From JABDMH01 sp965223105 (GTDB lineage: Bacteria; Bacteroidota; Bacteroidia; Chitinophagales; Saprospiraceae), in the NCBI GenBank assembly GCA_965223105.1, contig OZ244987.1:6448001-6512000 (forward strand): a stretch of 64,000 nucleotides of DNA, given 5' to 3'. Positions 9,638 to 18,573 of the stretch are shown here, one piece after another. The notes below the pieces were generated by a model. That model saw only the letters and a program-made list of their open reading frames with translations, had not been told where the DNA came from and ran no database searches. The stretch's first letter is position 1. Each line of letters opens with the position of its first letter. A program made the translations under genes and the position numbers.

Positions 9638-9877
9638 ATGCCCACGATCTTTATTCTGGATTCGATCAAGATTATGATTTTCTTTGATGATCATAACCCT
9701 CCACACTTCCATGCTGTCTATAATGAACATGAGGAATTGATCATTATCCCGACTCTGGACTCTATAAAAGGTAGATTACCTAGGAATCAAAGGAAGAAAC
9801 TGGTAGAATGGGCGAGAGGACATATGGAATTTATAATTAAGAAGTGGAACGAATTTAATCCTGATAGTAAAATATGA
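9638..9877 (+). CDS. DUF4160 protein, small partner of a toxin-antitoxin-like pair
   Basis: 79 residues from the ATG at 9638 (MPTIFILDSIKIMIFF); the open frame extends further upstream but that part lies in non-coding cassette leader. The core FFDDHNPPHFHAVYN is the DUF4160 hallmark, followed by KGRLPRNQRKKLVEWARGHM and a C-terminal helix. DUF4160 genes are regularly paired with DUF2442 genes and treated as toxin-antitoxin-like modules; the mode of action is not established. It overlaps the next gene by 4 bp (ATGA), indicating translational coupling. Confidence 0.88.
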   Translation: MPTIFILDSIKIMIFFDDHNPPHFHAVYNEHEELIIIPTLDSIKGRLPRNQRKKLVEWARGHMEFIIKKWNEFNPDSKI

Positions 9878-10395
9878 AAGGTCTAAGAAAAATACCCAGA
9901 ATTCTTAAGATTAACCGAGTGAGAGGCTATACGATTTCCTGCTTGTTCAGTAGCGGTGAATCACGAGTTATTGACTTCAAAAAGTTCTTTGGGAGGAAGA
10001 AATTGAGCAAAAATCATCCAGCAAGAAAACTGCTGGAGGATATCAAAGAATTTCGAAAGGTAGAGATTATAGAACACACAATAGGATGGAGAAATGTTGG
10101 AATAAAGTCAAAAGATATAGATGGAAATGAACAATTCTACTATTTTGATTTGGATCCCATTGTTTTGTATGAAAACAGTGAACCCGATGACTCGAGATCG
10201 TTGAAAATTGGAGAGATGATCAGATCTGAAAGAAAGAAAGCAGGATTAACTCAGAACGAACTTGCTAAAAGAAGTGGGACAAGTAAGCATTATATATCCA
10301 GACTTGAAAACGATAAATCAGATATTGAACTTTTAACTCTAAAGAAGATCATCGAGGCGGGATTGGGAAAGGATCTAAAGATTCGGATAGACTAA
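9874..10395 (+). CDS. DUF2442 protein fused to a Cro/CI-type HTH domain (antitoxin-like)
   Basis: 173 residues. Residues 1-100 resemble DUF2442 (VRGYTISCLFSSGESRVIDF...YYFDLDPIVLYEN). Residues 110-170 are an XRE helix-turn-helix: GEMIRSERKKAGLTQNELAK, then RSGTSKHYISRLENDKSDIE. Known DUF4160/DUF2442 pairs are usually simpler; the HTH fusion suggests that the protein also represses its own promoter. Second gene of the two-gene cassette closed by attC 3. Confidence 0.85.
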   Translation: MKGLRKIPRILKINRVRGYTISCLFSSGESRVIDFKKFFGRKKLSKNHPARKLLEDIKEFRKVEIIEHTIGWRNVGIKSKDIDGNEQFYYFDLDPIVLYENSEPDDSRSLKIGEMIRSERKKAGLTQNELAKRSGTSKHYISRLENDKSDIELLTLKKIIEAGLGKDLKIRID

Positions 10396-10412
10396 AAAGA
10401 GAGGAGGTCAAC

Positions 10413-10550
10413 GACCACCAACATTGCATGAGCACGCAATAGCGGACGAAGTAACTAGCTTAATCAAGTGATTCAATGGATCATTTTTTGATGCTCCAAA
10501 TTATTTTACTTTCAAACCGCTACTGCGGCTATGCGAAGACGTTACACAGC
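10413..10550 (+). other. attC-like cassette recombination site 3
   Basis: Left core GACCACCAAC (10413-10422) and right core GTTACACAGC (10541-10550). Arms GCATGAGCACGCAATAGCGG and CCGCTACTGCGGCTATGC are complementary with bulges, as in attC hairpins. The left core pairs with 9566. The right core has no later partner, consistent with loss of the end of the following cassette. Confidence 0.83.
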
Positions 10551-10563
10551 ATAAATTAACACA

Positions 10564-10707
10564 ATGGACCCGATAGTATTTATTGATACAAATATTCTTC
10601 TCGATTTCTACCGAATAAGACGTAGAGACATAAGCTTGGAGTATCTAAAGCAAATAGAAGAACATCGTGAATCAATAATTCTAACAAGTCAAGTTGAACT
10701 CCAATGA
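10564..10707 (+). pseudogene. N-terminal fragment of a PIN-like domain protein
   Basis: A 47-codon frame starting 13 bp after the attC core reads MDPIVFIDTNILLDFYRIRR, the canonical first strand and first acidic residue of a PIN nuclease, and stops after SQVELQ. PIN-like proteins of this type continue for several hundred residues, so the gene is truncated. The sequence to 10862 is AT-rich and shows nothing further. The missing end fits the missing partner core of attC 3 and suggests a deletion that joined two cassettes. Confidence 0.6.
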
Positions 10708-10862
10708 AATAATTCTCCATTTTACACCAAATAATTTCTAAGTAACTGGAATCTCTCAATTTTACGAATTTCAAAGTCAATTTGTAACATTTTCTCAAGT
10801 CATCTTGTCCAATTAATAAGAGTGCTCAAAAAACAAATTATTCACATTAGAAATTGACAAAG

Positions 10863-11984
10863 ATGAATCCATTAAGATCCATAGTAAAAAATTCTATCAT
10901 ATTGGCTGTCTGTACAATGCCAACCCTAAGTTGCTGTGCTCAATCAGATCAAAAATCGATAACCGCAGTTGATGAAACGACAATATCCTCAACTGTACTC
11001 GATACAAAAATTGATAGCCTTGTTAACCAACTTGATATTCCTGGGCTATCAATTGCAATTATCAATGATTCAAAGATGATTTATCATAACGCAATTGGAG
11101 TTACAAATAGCGAAACAAAAGAACCAGTTGACAAGCAAACTATTTTCGAGGCAGCATCACTTAGCAAGCCCGTTTTTGCCTATTTCGTTTTGAAAATGGT
11201 TGAAAAAGGAGTTCTTGATTTAGACAAGCCCCTCTACAAGTATTTACACCATCCTGAAATTGCCGAAGCATCAAAAGAAGATTATAAATTAATAACTGCA
11301 CGTATGGTTTTGTCGCATAAAAGTGGTTTCCCTAATCACGCTGATGGCGAAAAAATAGAACTTGCATTTATGCCCGGCACAGATTTCATGTATTCTGGAG
11401 CAGCTTATGAATACCTTGCGCGGGTTATTGCGAAAGTAAACGAGGTAGACATAAAAGAAGAACTCAACGCAATGATTCGAAAAGAAGTAACCCAACCATT
11501 AAATATGCCCAATAGTACGTTTTTCTGGAATGATTATGTCGCAAAGCACAAAGCTTTTGGTCATGACCAAAACGGTAAACCAACACAAAACAGACCGGGG
11601 ACTGGGCGTTGGACAGCAGAAGCCGTTAGTGCTGGTTCTAGCTTGCACAGTGAAGCTCAGGAATACGCTCAATTCCTAGTTGCTTTACTTAGACAGGATG
11701 GATTAAGTGACTACACGTTTAATGAAATGTTTACTGAGCATACCCATTTTAAGGATAATAATCCGCTAAAACAACAAATTGGACAAACAGGATGGGGATT
11801 GGGATTGGCCCAAAAACCTACCGAGTGTGGAATGATGCATATGCATACGGGGAACAACCACGATTTTCAATCTTTTATGATGATACTTCCGGAAAAGGAA
11901 TTTGGAATCGTTTTCTTTATTAATTGTGACAAGGCAATTCCGTTTATTCAAGGGCTAAATTCAGTAATTGGGCCAATATTTTAA
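10863..11984 (+). CDS. Serine hydrolase of the class C beta-lactamase/penicillin-binding-protein family
   Basis: About 373 residues from ATG 10863 (a TTG lies 9 bp upstream). The N-terminal signal ends in LSCCAQS, lipoprotein-like. Catalytic motif SLSK (Ser99-Lys102), a YSG motif in MYSGAAYEYL and HTG near the C-terminus (MHMHTGNNHDF) match the S-x-x-K, Y-x-N/S and K/H-T-G boxes of this family. Members hydrolyse or transfer peptides or esters in the periplasm; few are true beta-lactamases, and the substrate cannot be told. A small membrane protein and an ECF sigma operon follow. Confidence 0.88.
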   Translation: MNPLRSIVKNSIILAVCTMPTLSCCAQSDQKSITAVDETTISSTVLDTKIDSLVNQLDIPGLSIAIINDSKMIYHNAIGVTNSETKEPVDKQTIFEAASLSKPVFAYFVLKMVEKGVLDLDKPLYKYLHHPEIAEASKEDYKLITARMVLSHKSGFPNHADGEKIELAFMPGTDFMYSGAAYEYLARVIAKVNEVDIKEELNAMIRKEVTQPLNMPNSTFFWNDYVAKHKAFGHDQNGKPTQNRPGTGRWTAEAVSAGSSLHSEAQEYAQFLVALLRQDGLSDYTFNEMFTEHTHFKDNNPLKQQIGQTGWGLGLAQKPTECGMMHMHTGNNHDFQSFMMILPEKEFGIVFFINCDKAIPFIQGLNSVIGPIF

Positions 11985-12001
11985 TTATAATACTTTTAAC
12001 T

Positions 12002-12334
12002 ATGGATATTGCAATACAAGAAGTCATTTTCGGAATAGCATTTTTTGCGTTCATCACTACCGTAATTTTTATTATCGCACGTTACACCTACTTAATTCGC
12101 AGAACAATGGCTGAAAATGGGCTAAAACCTACAAAAGCACTTAGAAAAGCTCGACCTTTCCACATTGGAGGCATCTTAATCGGTTTAGGATTGGGGCTTA
12201 TCGCTTCATCCGTTTTTACCCTGATGGAATTGAGTGAAAACACAGCAGACCTTTTAATTTGGGGAACAATTGTTCTTTTCGGTGGATTTGGACTTATTGT
12301 TGCACATCTTTTGGAAGAGAAATTTGGACGATAA
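12002..12334 (+). CDS. Small membrane protein (DUF6249-like)
   Basis: 110 residues with three predicted membrane segments (about 8-28, 57-75 and 83-104) and a basic loop (IRRTMAENGLKPTKALRKAR). The pattern resembles DUF6249 proteins found beside ECF sigma factors in Bacteroidota. It overlaps the start of the sigma factor, so the three genes to 13228 probably form one transcript. Confidence 0.65.
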   Translation: MDIAIQEVIFGIAFFAFITTVIFIIARYTYLIRRTMAENGLKPTKALRKARPFHIGGILIGLGLGLIASSVFTLMELSENTADLLIWGTIVLFGGFGLIVAHLLEEKFGR

Positions 12335-12902
12335 AATAATTGATACAGACAGCGAACTTATCCATAAAATACAGGATGGGGATATAAATGCTTTCCGAAC
12401 TTTGGTAGATTTATATAAGGACAAATCACTATCCTTGGCGTTATCTATCTTGAAAAATGAATCACTAGCAGAAGATGTTCTTCAGGATTCATTCATCAAA
12501 GTCTATAGAAATATTAAAGGGTTTAAATTCAAATCAAAATTTTCCACTTGGTTCTATAAAATTATAGTAAACACTAGCTACACTGAACTAAAAAGACAAA
12601 AAAGGAATATTTCAATTGAAGAAAGTGATTTTGCAACAAATATATCCATCAAACAGAAAGAAAATCTAATCTTAAGTTTAGAAGACCAAAGAAAGTACAT
12701 TCAGAAGGCAATGGAACAACTCAAAACAGACGAAGCTTTGGTGTTACGACTTTTTTATCTTTGCGAAATGAGTTTGAAGGAAATAACAGCAATAACAAAA
12801 TTCAGTGCATCCAAGGTTAGGGTAGATATACACAGAGGAAAAAGGAACTTGAAATACCAATTAGAACTGTTGCTGGGAGAGGAATTAAACAACTTATTAT
12901 GA
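12324..12902 (+). CDS. ECF-type RNA polymerase sigma factor
   Basis: Region 2 (AFRTLVDLYKDKSLSLALSI, then LQDSFIKVYRNIKGFKFKSK) and region 4 (LKTDEALVLRLFYLCEMSLK, then SASKVRVDIHRGKRNLKYQL) are clear. I place the start at TTG 12324, which gives the usual short N-terminus (M)DDKIIDTDSELIHKIQDG; an upstream TTG at 12270 gives an unlikely hydrophobic extension. It overlaps the preceding gene by 11 bp and the following gene by 4 bp. It probably controls its own operon with the next gene as brake. Confidence 0.88.
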   Translation: MDDKIIDTDSELIHKIQDGDINAFRTLVDLYKDKSLSLALSILKNESLAEDVLQDSFIKVYRNIKGFKFKSKFSTWFYKIIVNTSYTELKRQKRNISIEESDFATNISIKQKENLILSLEDQRKYIQKAMEQLKTDEALVLRLFYLCEMSLKEITAITKFSASKVRVDIHRGKRNLKYQLELLLGEELNNLL

Positions 12903-13228
12903 ATGAAAAAGATATAAAAAAACTCATAAAAAAAAGTAAGGTAAACACAAGTCTTAACTTTACTGATAAGCTAATGCAGGAAATTGAAACCCAGAATTCC
13001 CTACAAACCGCAATCACCTTTTGGTCTGTACGCCAAATAGTCATTGGCTTTACTTTGACAGCTGTCGTTTCGTGCTATTTGATCTATAAAATCTTAGAAC
13101 CAAAAATATCAACTGGCAATGTGGTGGTTCCTTTTGCATGGTCATTGATTCTATTTTTAGGATTGAGCTATCTACTTTCTATCAATTACTATAGACCAAC
13201 TACAAGACTTAAAACTGAAATGATGTGA
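12899..13228 (+). CDS. Two-helix membrane protein, probable anti-sigma partner
   Basis: 109 residues: a basic cytosolic N-terminus with KKLIKKSKVNTSLNFTDKLM, then two membrane spans (about 46-66 and 77-95). The ATGA overlap with the sigma gene and the 'sigma - small membrane protein' order fit an anti-sigma factor, but no ZAS (HxxxCxxC) motif is visible. Confidence 0.6.
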   Translation: MNEKDIKKLIKKSKVNTSLNFTDKLMQEIETQNSLQTAITFWSVRQIVIGFTLTAVVSCYLIYKILEPKISTGNVVVPFAWSLILFLGLSYLLSINYYRPTTRLKTEMM

Positions 13229-13293
13229 TTGATACATATGGCTAAATCACAAAGAATATTTCACATTTCGAAAGTTTTGGGGAATAGAAGCCA

Positions 13294-13363
13294 GCACATA
13301 ACAAGTGATATGAGATCAGACTTGCTATCGCTGCCTCCGATCCATATCACAGATCCGTTGTGC
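13294..13363 (+). other. attC-like cassette recombination site 4
   Basis: A compact 70-bp site: GCACATAAC (13294-13302) and GTTGTGC (13357-13363), with arms AAGTGATATGAGATC and GATCCATATCAC complementary except for bulges. The right core pairs with GCACAAC at 14910-14916. Confidence 0.85.
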
Positions 13364-13387
13364 TTCATTATGATTAACTACTAAGCA

Positions 13388-14140
13388 ATGATAAAATTCT
13401 TTAGAAAAATTAGACAAAAAATGCTCTCTGAAAATAAATTCAGCAAGTATTTACTCTATGCTATTGGCGAAATCGTTCTTGTCGTTATCGGTATATTAAT
13501 TGCTTTGCAGATTAACAATTGGAATGAGGATAGGAAAATCCAGAAGAATGAAATCACTATTTTGGAGCAATTAAATGATGACCTTTCTAAAAATCTCGAA
13601 GAAGTCCTTGAAATAAAAAGTATCTTAGATCAAGCATCACGGAACTCCAATTCTTTTTTATTGTACCTTAATTCCCAAAATAATCATTCAGATTCGATTT
13701 CTGCATGGTTAGATCAAATAGATAGAAATCCCATTTTTAATAATGCGAACACTGCCTATAAAAACCTGGAAAATAATCCCAATAAAATCATTTCCAATGA
13801 CACTTTAAGACTACGGATAACAATGATGTACGAAAAAGAATTTAGAAATATTGATGTTCGTGAAAATGGCTATAAAACCCAATTTTATCCTGAATTTAAG
13901 AAACAGCAAAGAGCAAATTTCACCATGACTACTGAGGTTTCAGAAGATGGTAAAGATATAATATTCGACTATATCCGTCCCAAGAATATTGAAAAATTAA
14001 AAGAGAACGATGCATTTAAAAACGCAGTTGTAGATATGTACAATTTTTCTAAACTTAGAATTAATTTTCTGACTTTGACCGAAAATATATTACGGGTTTT
14101 AATTCAAGATATTGAACAAGAAATTGGAAGCTTAGAATGA
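13388..14140 (+). CDS. DUF6090 membrane-anchored protein, first of a tandem pair
   Basis: 250 residues. It opens with MIKFFRKIRQKMLSENKFSK followed by one membrane span (YAIGEIVLVVIGILIALQIN), the DUF6090 hallmark; the remainder is a helical soluble domain. Function unknown. It overlaps its paralogue by 4 bp. Confidence 0.85.
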   Translation: MIKFFRKIRQKMLSENKFSKYLLYAIGEIVLVVIGILIALQINNWNEDRKIQKNEITILEQLNDDLSKNLEEVLEIKSILDQASRNSNSFLLYLNSQNNHSDSISAWLDQIDRNPIFNNANTAYKNLENNPNKIISNDTLRLRITMMYEKEFRNIDVRENGYKTQFYPEFKKQQRANFTMTTEVSEDGKDIIFDYIRPKNIEKLKENDAFKNAVVDMYNFSKLRINFLTLTENILRVLIQDIEQEIGSLE

Positions 14141-14904
14141 TAAAATTCTTTAGAAAAATTAGGCAAAGATTACTCTCTGAAAACAAAATCAGCAAGTATC
14201 TGATTTACGCCGTCGGTGAGATAATTCTTGTGGTGATCGGTATTCTGATTGCCATTCAGCTCAACGACTACAACCAGGAAGGAAAAGAACGTAATGAGGA
14301 AATGTCCTTTCTCCAAAATCTGAAAGATGATATTGAACTTGATATACAGGAATTAACATTGAGAGATTCCATTTTGATTGGTTATCAATCGAGTCAAGAA
14401 AAAGGATTGGAGTTATTACTTGAAGCAAAATCAGTGCAGGACATTTTAGCCCTAGATTCTCTCATTCAATACCGCTGGCAAGGTTTTTCAGTGAATAGAA
14501 AGACCTACGATGAGATGCTAAATACCACCGGAATCTACATTATTACGAATAGGGATTTGCTCAATGATTTGAGCGATCATTATGCCTTAGTAGAGACGTT
14601 TCAACAAAACTATAGAGAGATCAATGAAGATTCACGGGAGTTTTATAATGACTCTAATTTAGACCCTTTCGATTATATCAAAAGGTATTACGGTCACCAA
14701 TCATTCGATGTTCAAACCCTTGATGCAACTTGGATTGCGAATCATAATTCACCTACTTATCTGGCCTTGTCCAGATTCTACAGTCATGTGATCCGTGCTG
14801 TTAATGGAATTAAGCGCAGATATATTGCAGAAATACTGAATAGTAGCAAGGCAATGATGGCTGAAATAGAACAAGAATTAAGAAAAAAGAATATCAAAAA
14901 TTAA
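14137..14904 (+). CDS. DUF6090 membrane-anchored protein, second of a tandem pair
   Basis: 255 residues with the same N-terminal module (MIKFFRKIRQRLLSENKISK plus one membrane span) and a diverged helical domain. The first 40 residues of the two copies are near-identical while the rest differs strongly, so they are old duplicates with a constrained membrane anchor. Both genes fill one cassette ending at attC 5. Confidence 0.85.
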   Translation: MIKFFRKIRQRLLSENKISKYLIYAVGEIILVVIGILIAIQLNDYNQEGKERNEEMSFLQNLKDDIELDIQELTLRDSILIGYQSSQEKGLELLLEAKSVQDILALDSLIQYRWQGFSVNRKTYDEMLNTTGIYIITNRDLLNDLSDHYALVETFQQNYREINEDSREFYNDSNLDPFDYIKRYYGHQSFDVQTLDATWIANHNSPTYLALSRFYSHVIRAVNGIKRRYIAEILNSSKAMMAEIEQELRKKNIKN

Positions 14905-14909
14905 CGAAA

Positions 14910-14977
14910 GCACAACAATGTATATGAAATCATAGCCGTCTATCGGCAGGCTACGCTTCATATACTCACCGTTGAAC
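14910..14977 (+). other. attC-like cassette recombination site 5
   Basis: GCACAAC (14910-14916) and GTTGAAC (14971-14977). Arms TGTATATGAAATCATAGCC and GGCTACGCTTCATATAC are complementary with one bulge. The left core pairs with 13357; the right core pairs with GTTCAAC at 20048. Confidence 0.87.
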
Positions 14978-15920
14978 AAACCCGTTAGAGATCCCAGAAA
15001 AATCATCCTTGGAAATAGCTTGATCGGATTGGTTTTTGCCATAAAGTGGATGAACCAAATATTCCAATCATGGCAACAATTGATGACAGACTGGAGAAAT
15101 TCGATAATTATTTATTACTGAAAAATTTTAGTGAACAGACGAGAACTAGTTACTTGAGGACACTTCGAGAGTTTGATACTGACGATGAATGTCAGCACTG
15201 TATAATTTTCGGAGGTCGCAGGGAATTAGGGGTAGGTACGGGCAAGAGCAGGCTAAGTCTTATTTGCTGAAGCGAATAAAGAATGGAAAGTCTTGGAGTA
15301 CGATTAACGGGGATTATTCTGCTCTGAGAAAATATTTTAGGGAAGTAGCCAATCTTACTTGGAGTTTAAAGAAGGTGCCGCGGCCGAGAAAGGAAGAGAG
15401 ACTTCCGGAGATTCTATCGAAACAGGATGTTAGTAAAATCATTGAACATGCGGTAAATTATAAACACCAGGTATTTCTGACCTTCGTGTATGCCACAGGC
15501 CTACGCTTAAGTGAAGCTCTGAACGTTAAGATTACAGACATAGACGGGAGCCGAAAACAGATAAGGGTAAGTAAAGGTAAAGGGTCAAAGGATCGCTATA
15601 TTACCATACCTGAGAGCTTACTGCGTATTCCGGCGATGTTGACCCCCTCATTCCGGATGAAGCTGACCCCCATATTCCGGCAAGCTGACCCCCTGAAAAG
15701 GAGGGAACCAGGTGAGGGGGATTCTGACAAGCTGACCCCTTCCGATGCAAGTCAATATTCCGGCATGCTGACCCCTGAAGGACTTTTCTTGGGGGACTGA
15801 CATTCCGGCATGTTGACCCCGTTGGATGTTATCCTACGGGGTTGACCCCCTTGTAGAGAGGCATAGGGAAGTAGAAAGTTCATATCCATACATTAGGTCA
15901 TTTAGCACAAACTAATTGAA

Positions 15921-17469
15921 ATGGCCTATCAATCTAAACGTATGGAAGAAGTAAGACAGATCATCAGAACCTATCTAGAGACCGAGAAATACAAGGTCGT
16001 GGCCCGGCAATTGGGCATTTCAAAGAATACTGTTCGAAAGTATGTACGGCTGGCAGAGCAATTAGAGATATCCAAGGAGGAGTTATTGACCCTGGATGAT
16101 GAGCAGCTCAAAACACTAATCTATCCCGAAACAGTGATTTTGGATTCGGAACGCATAGGGATTTTTGAGGAAAAGGTAAACTATTGGCTGTCAGAATTGG
16201 GCAGGGTTGGGGTGACCAGACAGTTGTTATGGAAGGAGTATAAGGGTGAGCATCCAGATGGTTTTGAGTACAGCCAGTTCTGCGAAAGGTTAGGCCAACA
16301 CATTCAAAGTAGAAAGTTAACCATACATCTTAAGCATGAGCCAGCTAGAGAGATGATGGCAGATTTTGCTGGTCAGAAACTAAGCTGGATCAATCGAGAT
16401 ACCGGAGAGATCATACCGGCCGAAATCATAGCCGCCGTATTACCCTATAGTCAATATACTTTTGCGATGGCTATCAATAGTCAACAAACGCCGGATGTAA
16501 TACATGGTCTCAATCAGACCTTCCTGTTTTTTGGAGGCACTCCACATGCTATGCTATCAGACAACTTTGCAGCTTACGTAAAAAAAGCAGATCGCTACGA
16601 ACCTGCCTTTACCGAATTGTGCAATCAACTAGGAGCTCACTACCACATAGACCTGCAAGCCTGCCGGGTAGGAAGACCAAAAGACAAAGCAAGTGTGGAG
16701 AACATTATAAGCACTATTTATACGCGCATCTATGCCAATGCGAAATGAGCAGCACTTTAGTTTGAGTGAGCTGAATCATGCAATCAGAAAAAGACTGGTT
16801 GATCATAATAATGAACCCTTTCAAAAAAGACCAGGAAGTCGGAGAAGTATTTTTGAACAATATGAAAAACCGTTGCTAAGGCCGTTGCCAACCACTTTAT
16901 TTGAATTAAGAAAGCAAAAGAAGGCTACCGTGGGAAAGAACTACCATATCTATCTAGGGCAGGAGAAAGAATACTATTCAGTACACTTTTCTCATGTAGG
17001 GAAAAGAGTAGATGTCAGGTATAGTTCTACCATATTGGAGATATACTATAAGCAAAGTCGCATTGCAGTACATGAACGCACCGGTAAAAAGTATACTACT
17101 AATGCCCAACATATGCCCGAAAAACACAAGATATACGAGCAGCTCAGTGGCTATACCAGCAAAGAGTTTACCAGTCTGGCAGAGAGTATTGGTCAGATGA
17201 CACATTGGGCTATCCAGCAAATCCTGATCTCGACCTTCTATGAAGAACAATCCTATAAAAGTTGCTTAGGTGTACTTAATCTAGCCAACAGATTCTCTCA
17301 TGAACGTCTTGAGGCTGCATGCAGCAGATGTTATCAAATTGGCCAAGTCAACTACGGGCTTCTTAAACGGATACTCGACAAAAACCTTGACCAATCTGAA
17401 CCCGACTTGTTCACAACAAAATCGCTATCAGATCATGAGAATATCAGAGGAAAGGATGCTTATCAATAA
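15921..17469 (+). pseudogene. istA: IS21 transposase IstA, frameshifted
   Basis: Frame 1 (15921-16748) has the HTH (VVARQLGISKNTVRKYVRLA) and most of the DDE integrase core (MMADFAGQKLSW, SDNFAAYVKK, GRPKDKASVENI). Frame 2 (16732-17469) continues with RNEQHFSLSELNHAIRKRL. The junction TATGCCAATGCG lacks two bases relative to the expected Y-A-P-M-R-N, probably a shortened C run at about 16737. Confidence 0.87.
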
Positions 17470-17499
17470 CTAATTATACCTATAAATAAGAAATCGAAT

Positions 17500-18233
17500 A
17501 TGAAAAATGCAACCTTGGAGACAATGAAGGATCTTAGATTGGGAGGCATGGCGTCAACATACGAGGCCATCCTTAATCTTCCTGTCAACCAACATCCGGA
17601 CAATCACGAACTCATCGCACAGCTGATCGATTCTGAACTACTTTACAGGTCCAACAAAAGAATGGATTTGTTTATCAGACTCAGCAAACTGCGTTACCAG
17701 GCCAACTTAAAGGATATAGACTACTCATCATCAAGAAACTTAAAAAAAGAGCACATTACCAAATTAGCGGATGGCGCCTATATCGATAGGAGTGAAAATA
17801 TACTTATTACGGGCGCCACAGGCTGTGGAAAATCTTATCTGTCCTGTGCGCTGGGACACCAGGCCTGCGTCCTGGGTAAAAGAACACTCTACTTTAATCT
17901 AAACCGATTCACAGAACAAATCACCCTGGCAAAGACAGATGGAACATTAATAAAATGGCTCAACAGATTAAGAAAAGCCAGCCTGATTATCTTGGATGAC
18001 TTTGGTCTTCAACCCTTGTCCCAGTCCGTCCTTCTAATTATTCTGCAAATACTAGAAGACCGATATGAGCGCTCCTCAACAATTATTTGCTCGCAATTAC
18101 CTGTGTCAAAATGGCATACCTATCTCAATGATCCGACTATTGCAGACGCCATTCTTGACCGCTAGTACCCAAAGCACACAGAATAGAATTGAAAGGAAAA
18201 AGCATGAGAAAACCAACAAAACAACTATCTTAA
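17500..18233 (+). pseudogene. istB: IS21 helper ATPase IstB, frameshifted near the C-terminus
   Basis: AAA+ ATPase with Walker A GATGCGKS and Walker B LIILDDFG, about 220 residues before a premature TAG at 18163. Adding one C at 18162 (GACCGC-C-TAG) restores DRLVPKAHRIELKGKSMRK, the normal IstB tail, ending at 18233. Only the last 20 or so residues are affected. Confidence 0.87.
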
Positions 18234-18573
18234 ATAAGGAAATGGAGATGAAATTTCTACAGGGGGTCAACAGCCCGGAATATGGGGGTCAGCTTAGTCG
18301 GAATATGCACTTGCTACGGAAATATTGGAGCGTGTATCGACCAATACAGTATTTATTCAATGGTAAAAGAAAAGGTAGTAGGTTCTCAAATCGTGCTGCA
18401 CAGTGGAGCATGATCCGAGCCAAGGAGAGAGCTAAAATGACCAAACCAGCATCCATCCACACACTTCGCCATTGTTATGCCACTCATCATATTGAATCTG
18501 GCACCGATTTAGTGTACTTACAAGAGCAACTTGGCCACAAGCACCTACGAACCACCGCCAGGTATGTGCATCT

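Larger units (their letters stand above)
15622..18309 (+). mobile_element. IS21-family insertion sequence
   Basis: Ends TGCGTATTCCGG (left) and the inverted TGCATATTCCGA (right) start with TG and finish with CA. Several copies of a subterminal repeat, ATTCCGGCATGTTGACCCC and variants, lie at 15626-15835 and again inverted near 18261-18303, as expected for IS21 transposase-binding sites. The flanks CTTAC (15617-15621) and CTTGC (18310-18314) look like a 5-bp target duplication with one mismatch. Contains istA and istB, both with frameshifts. Confidence 0.85.

Noticed and set aside
15626..15835. Repeated ATTCCGG...TGACCCC units as a CRISPR array
   Set aside because: Spacing is irregular and they occur inverted at the other end of the element; they are the terminal transposase-binding repeats of the IS21 element.
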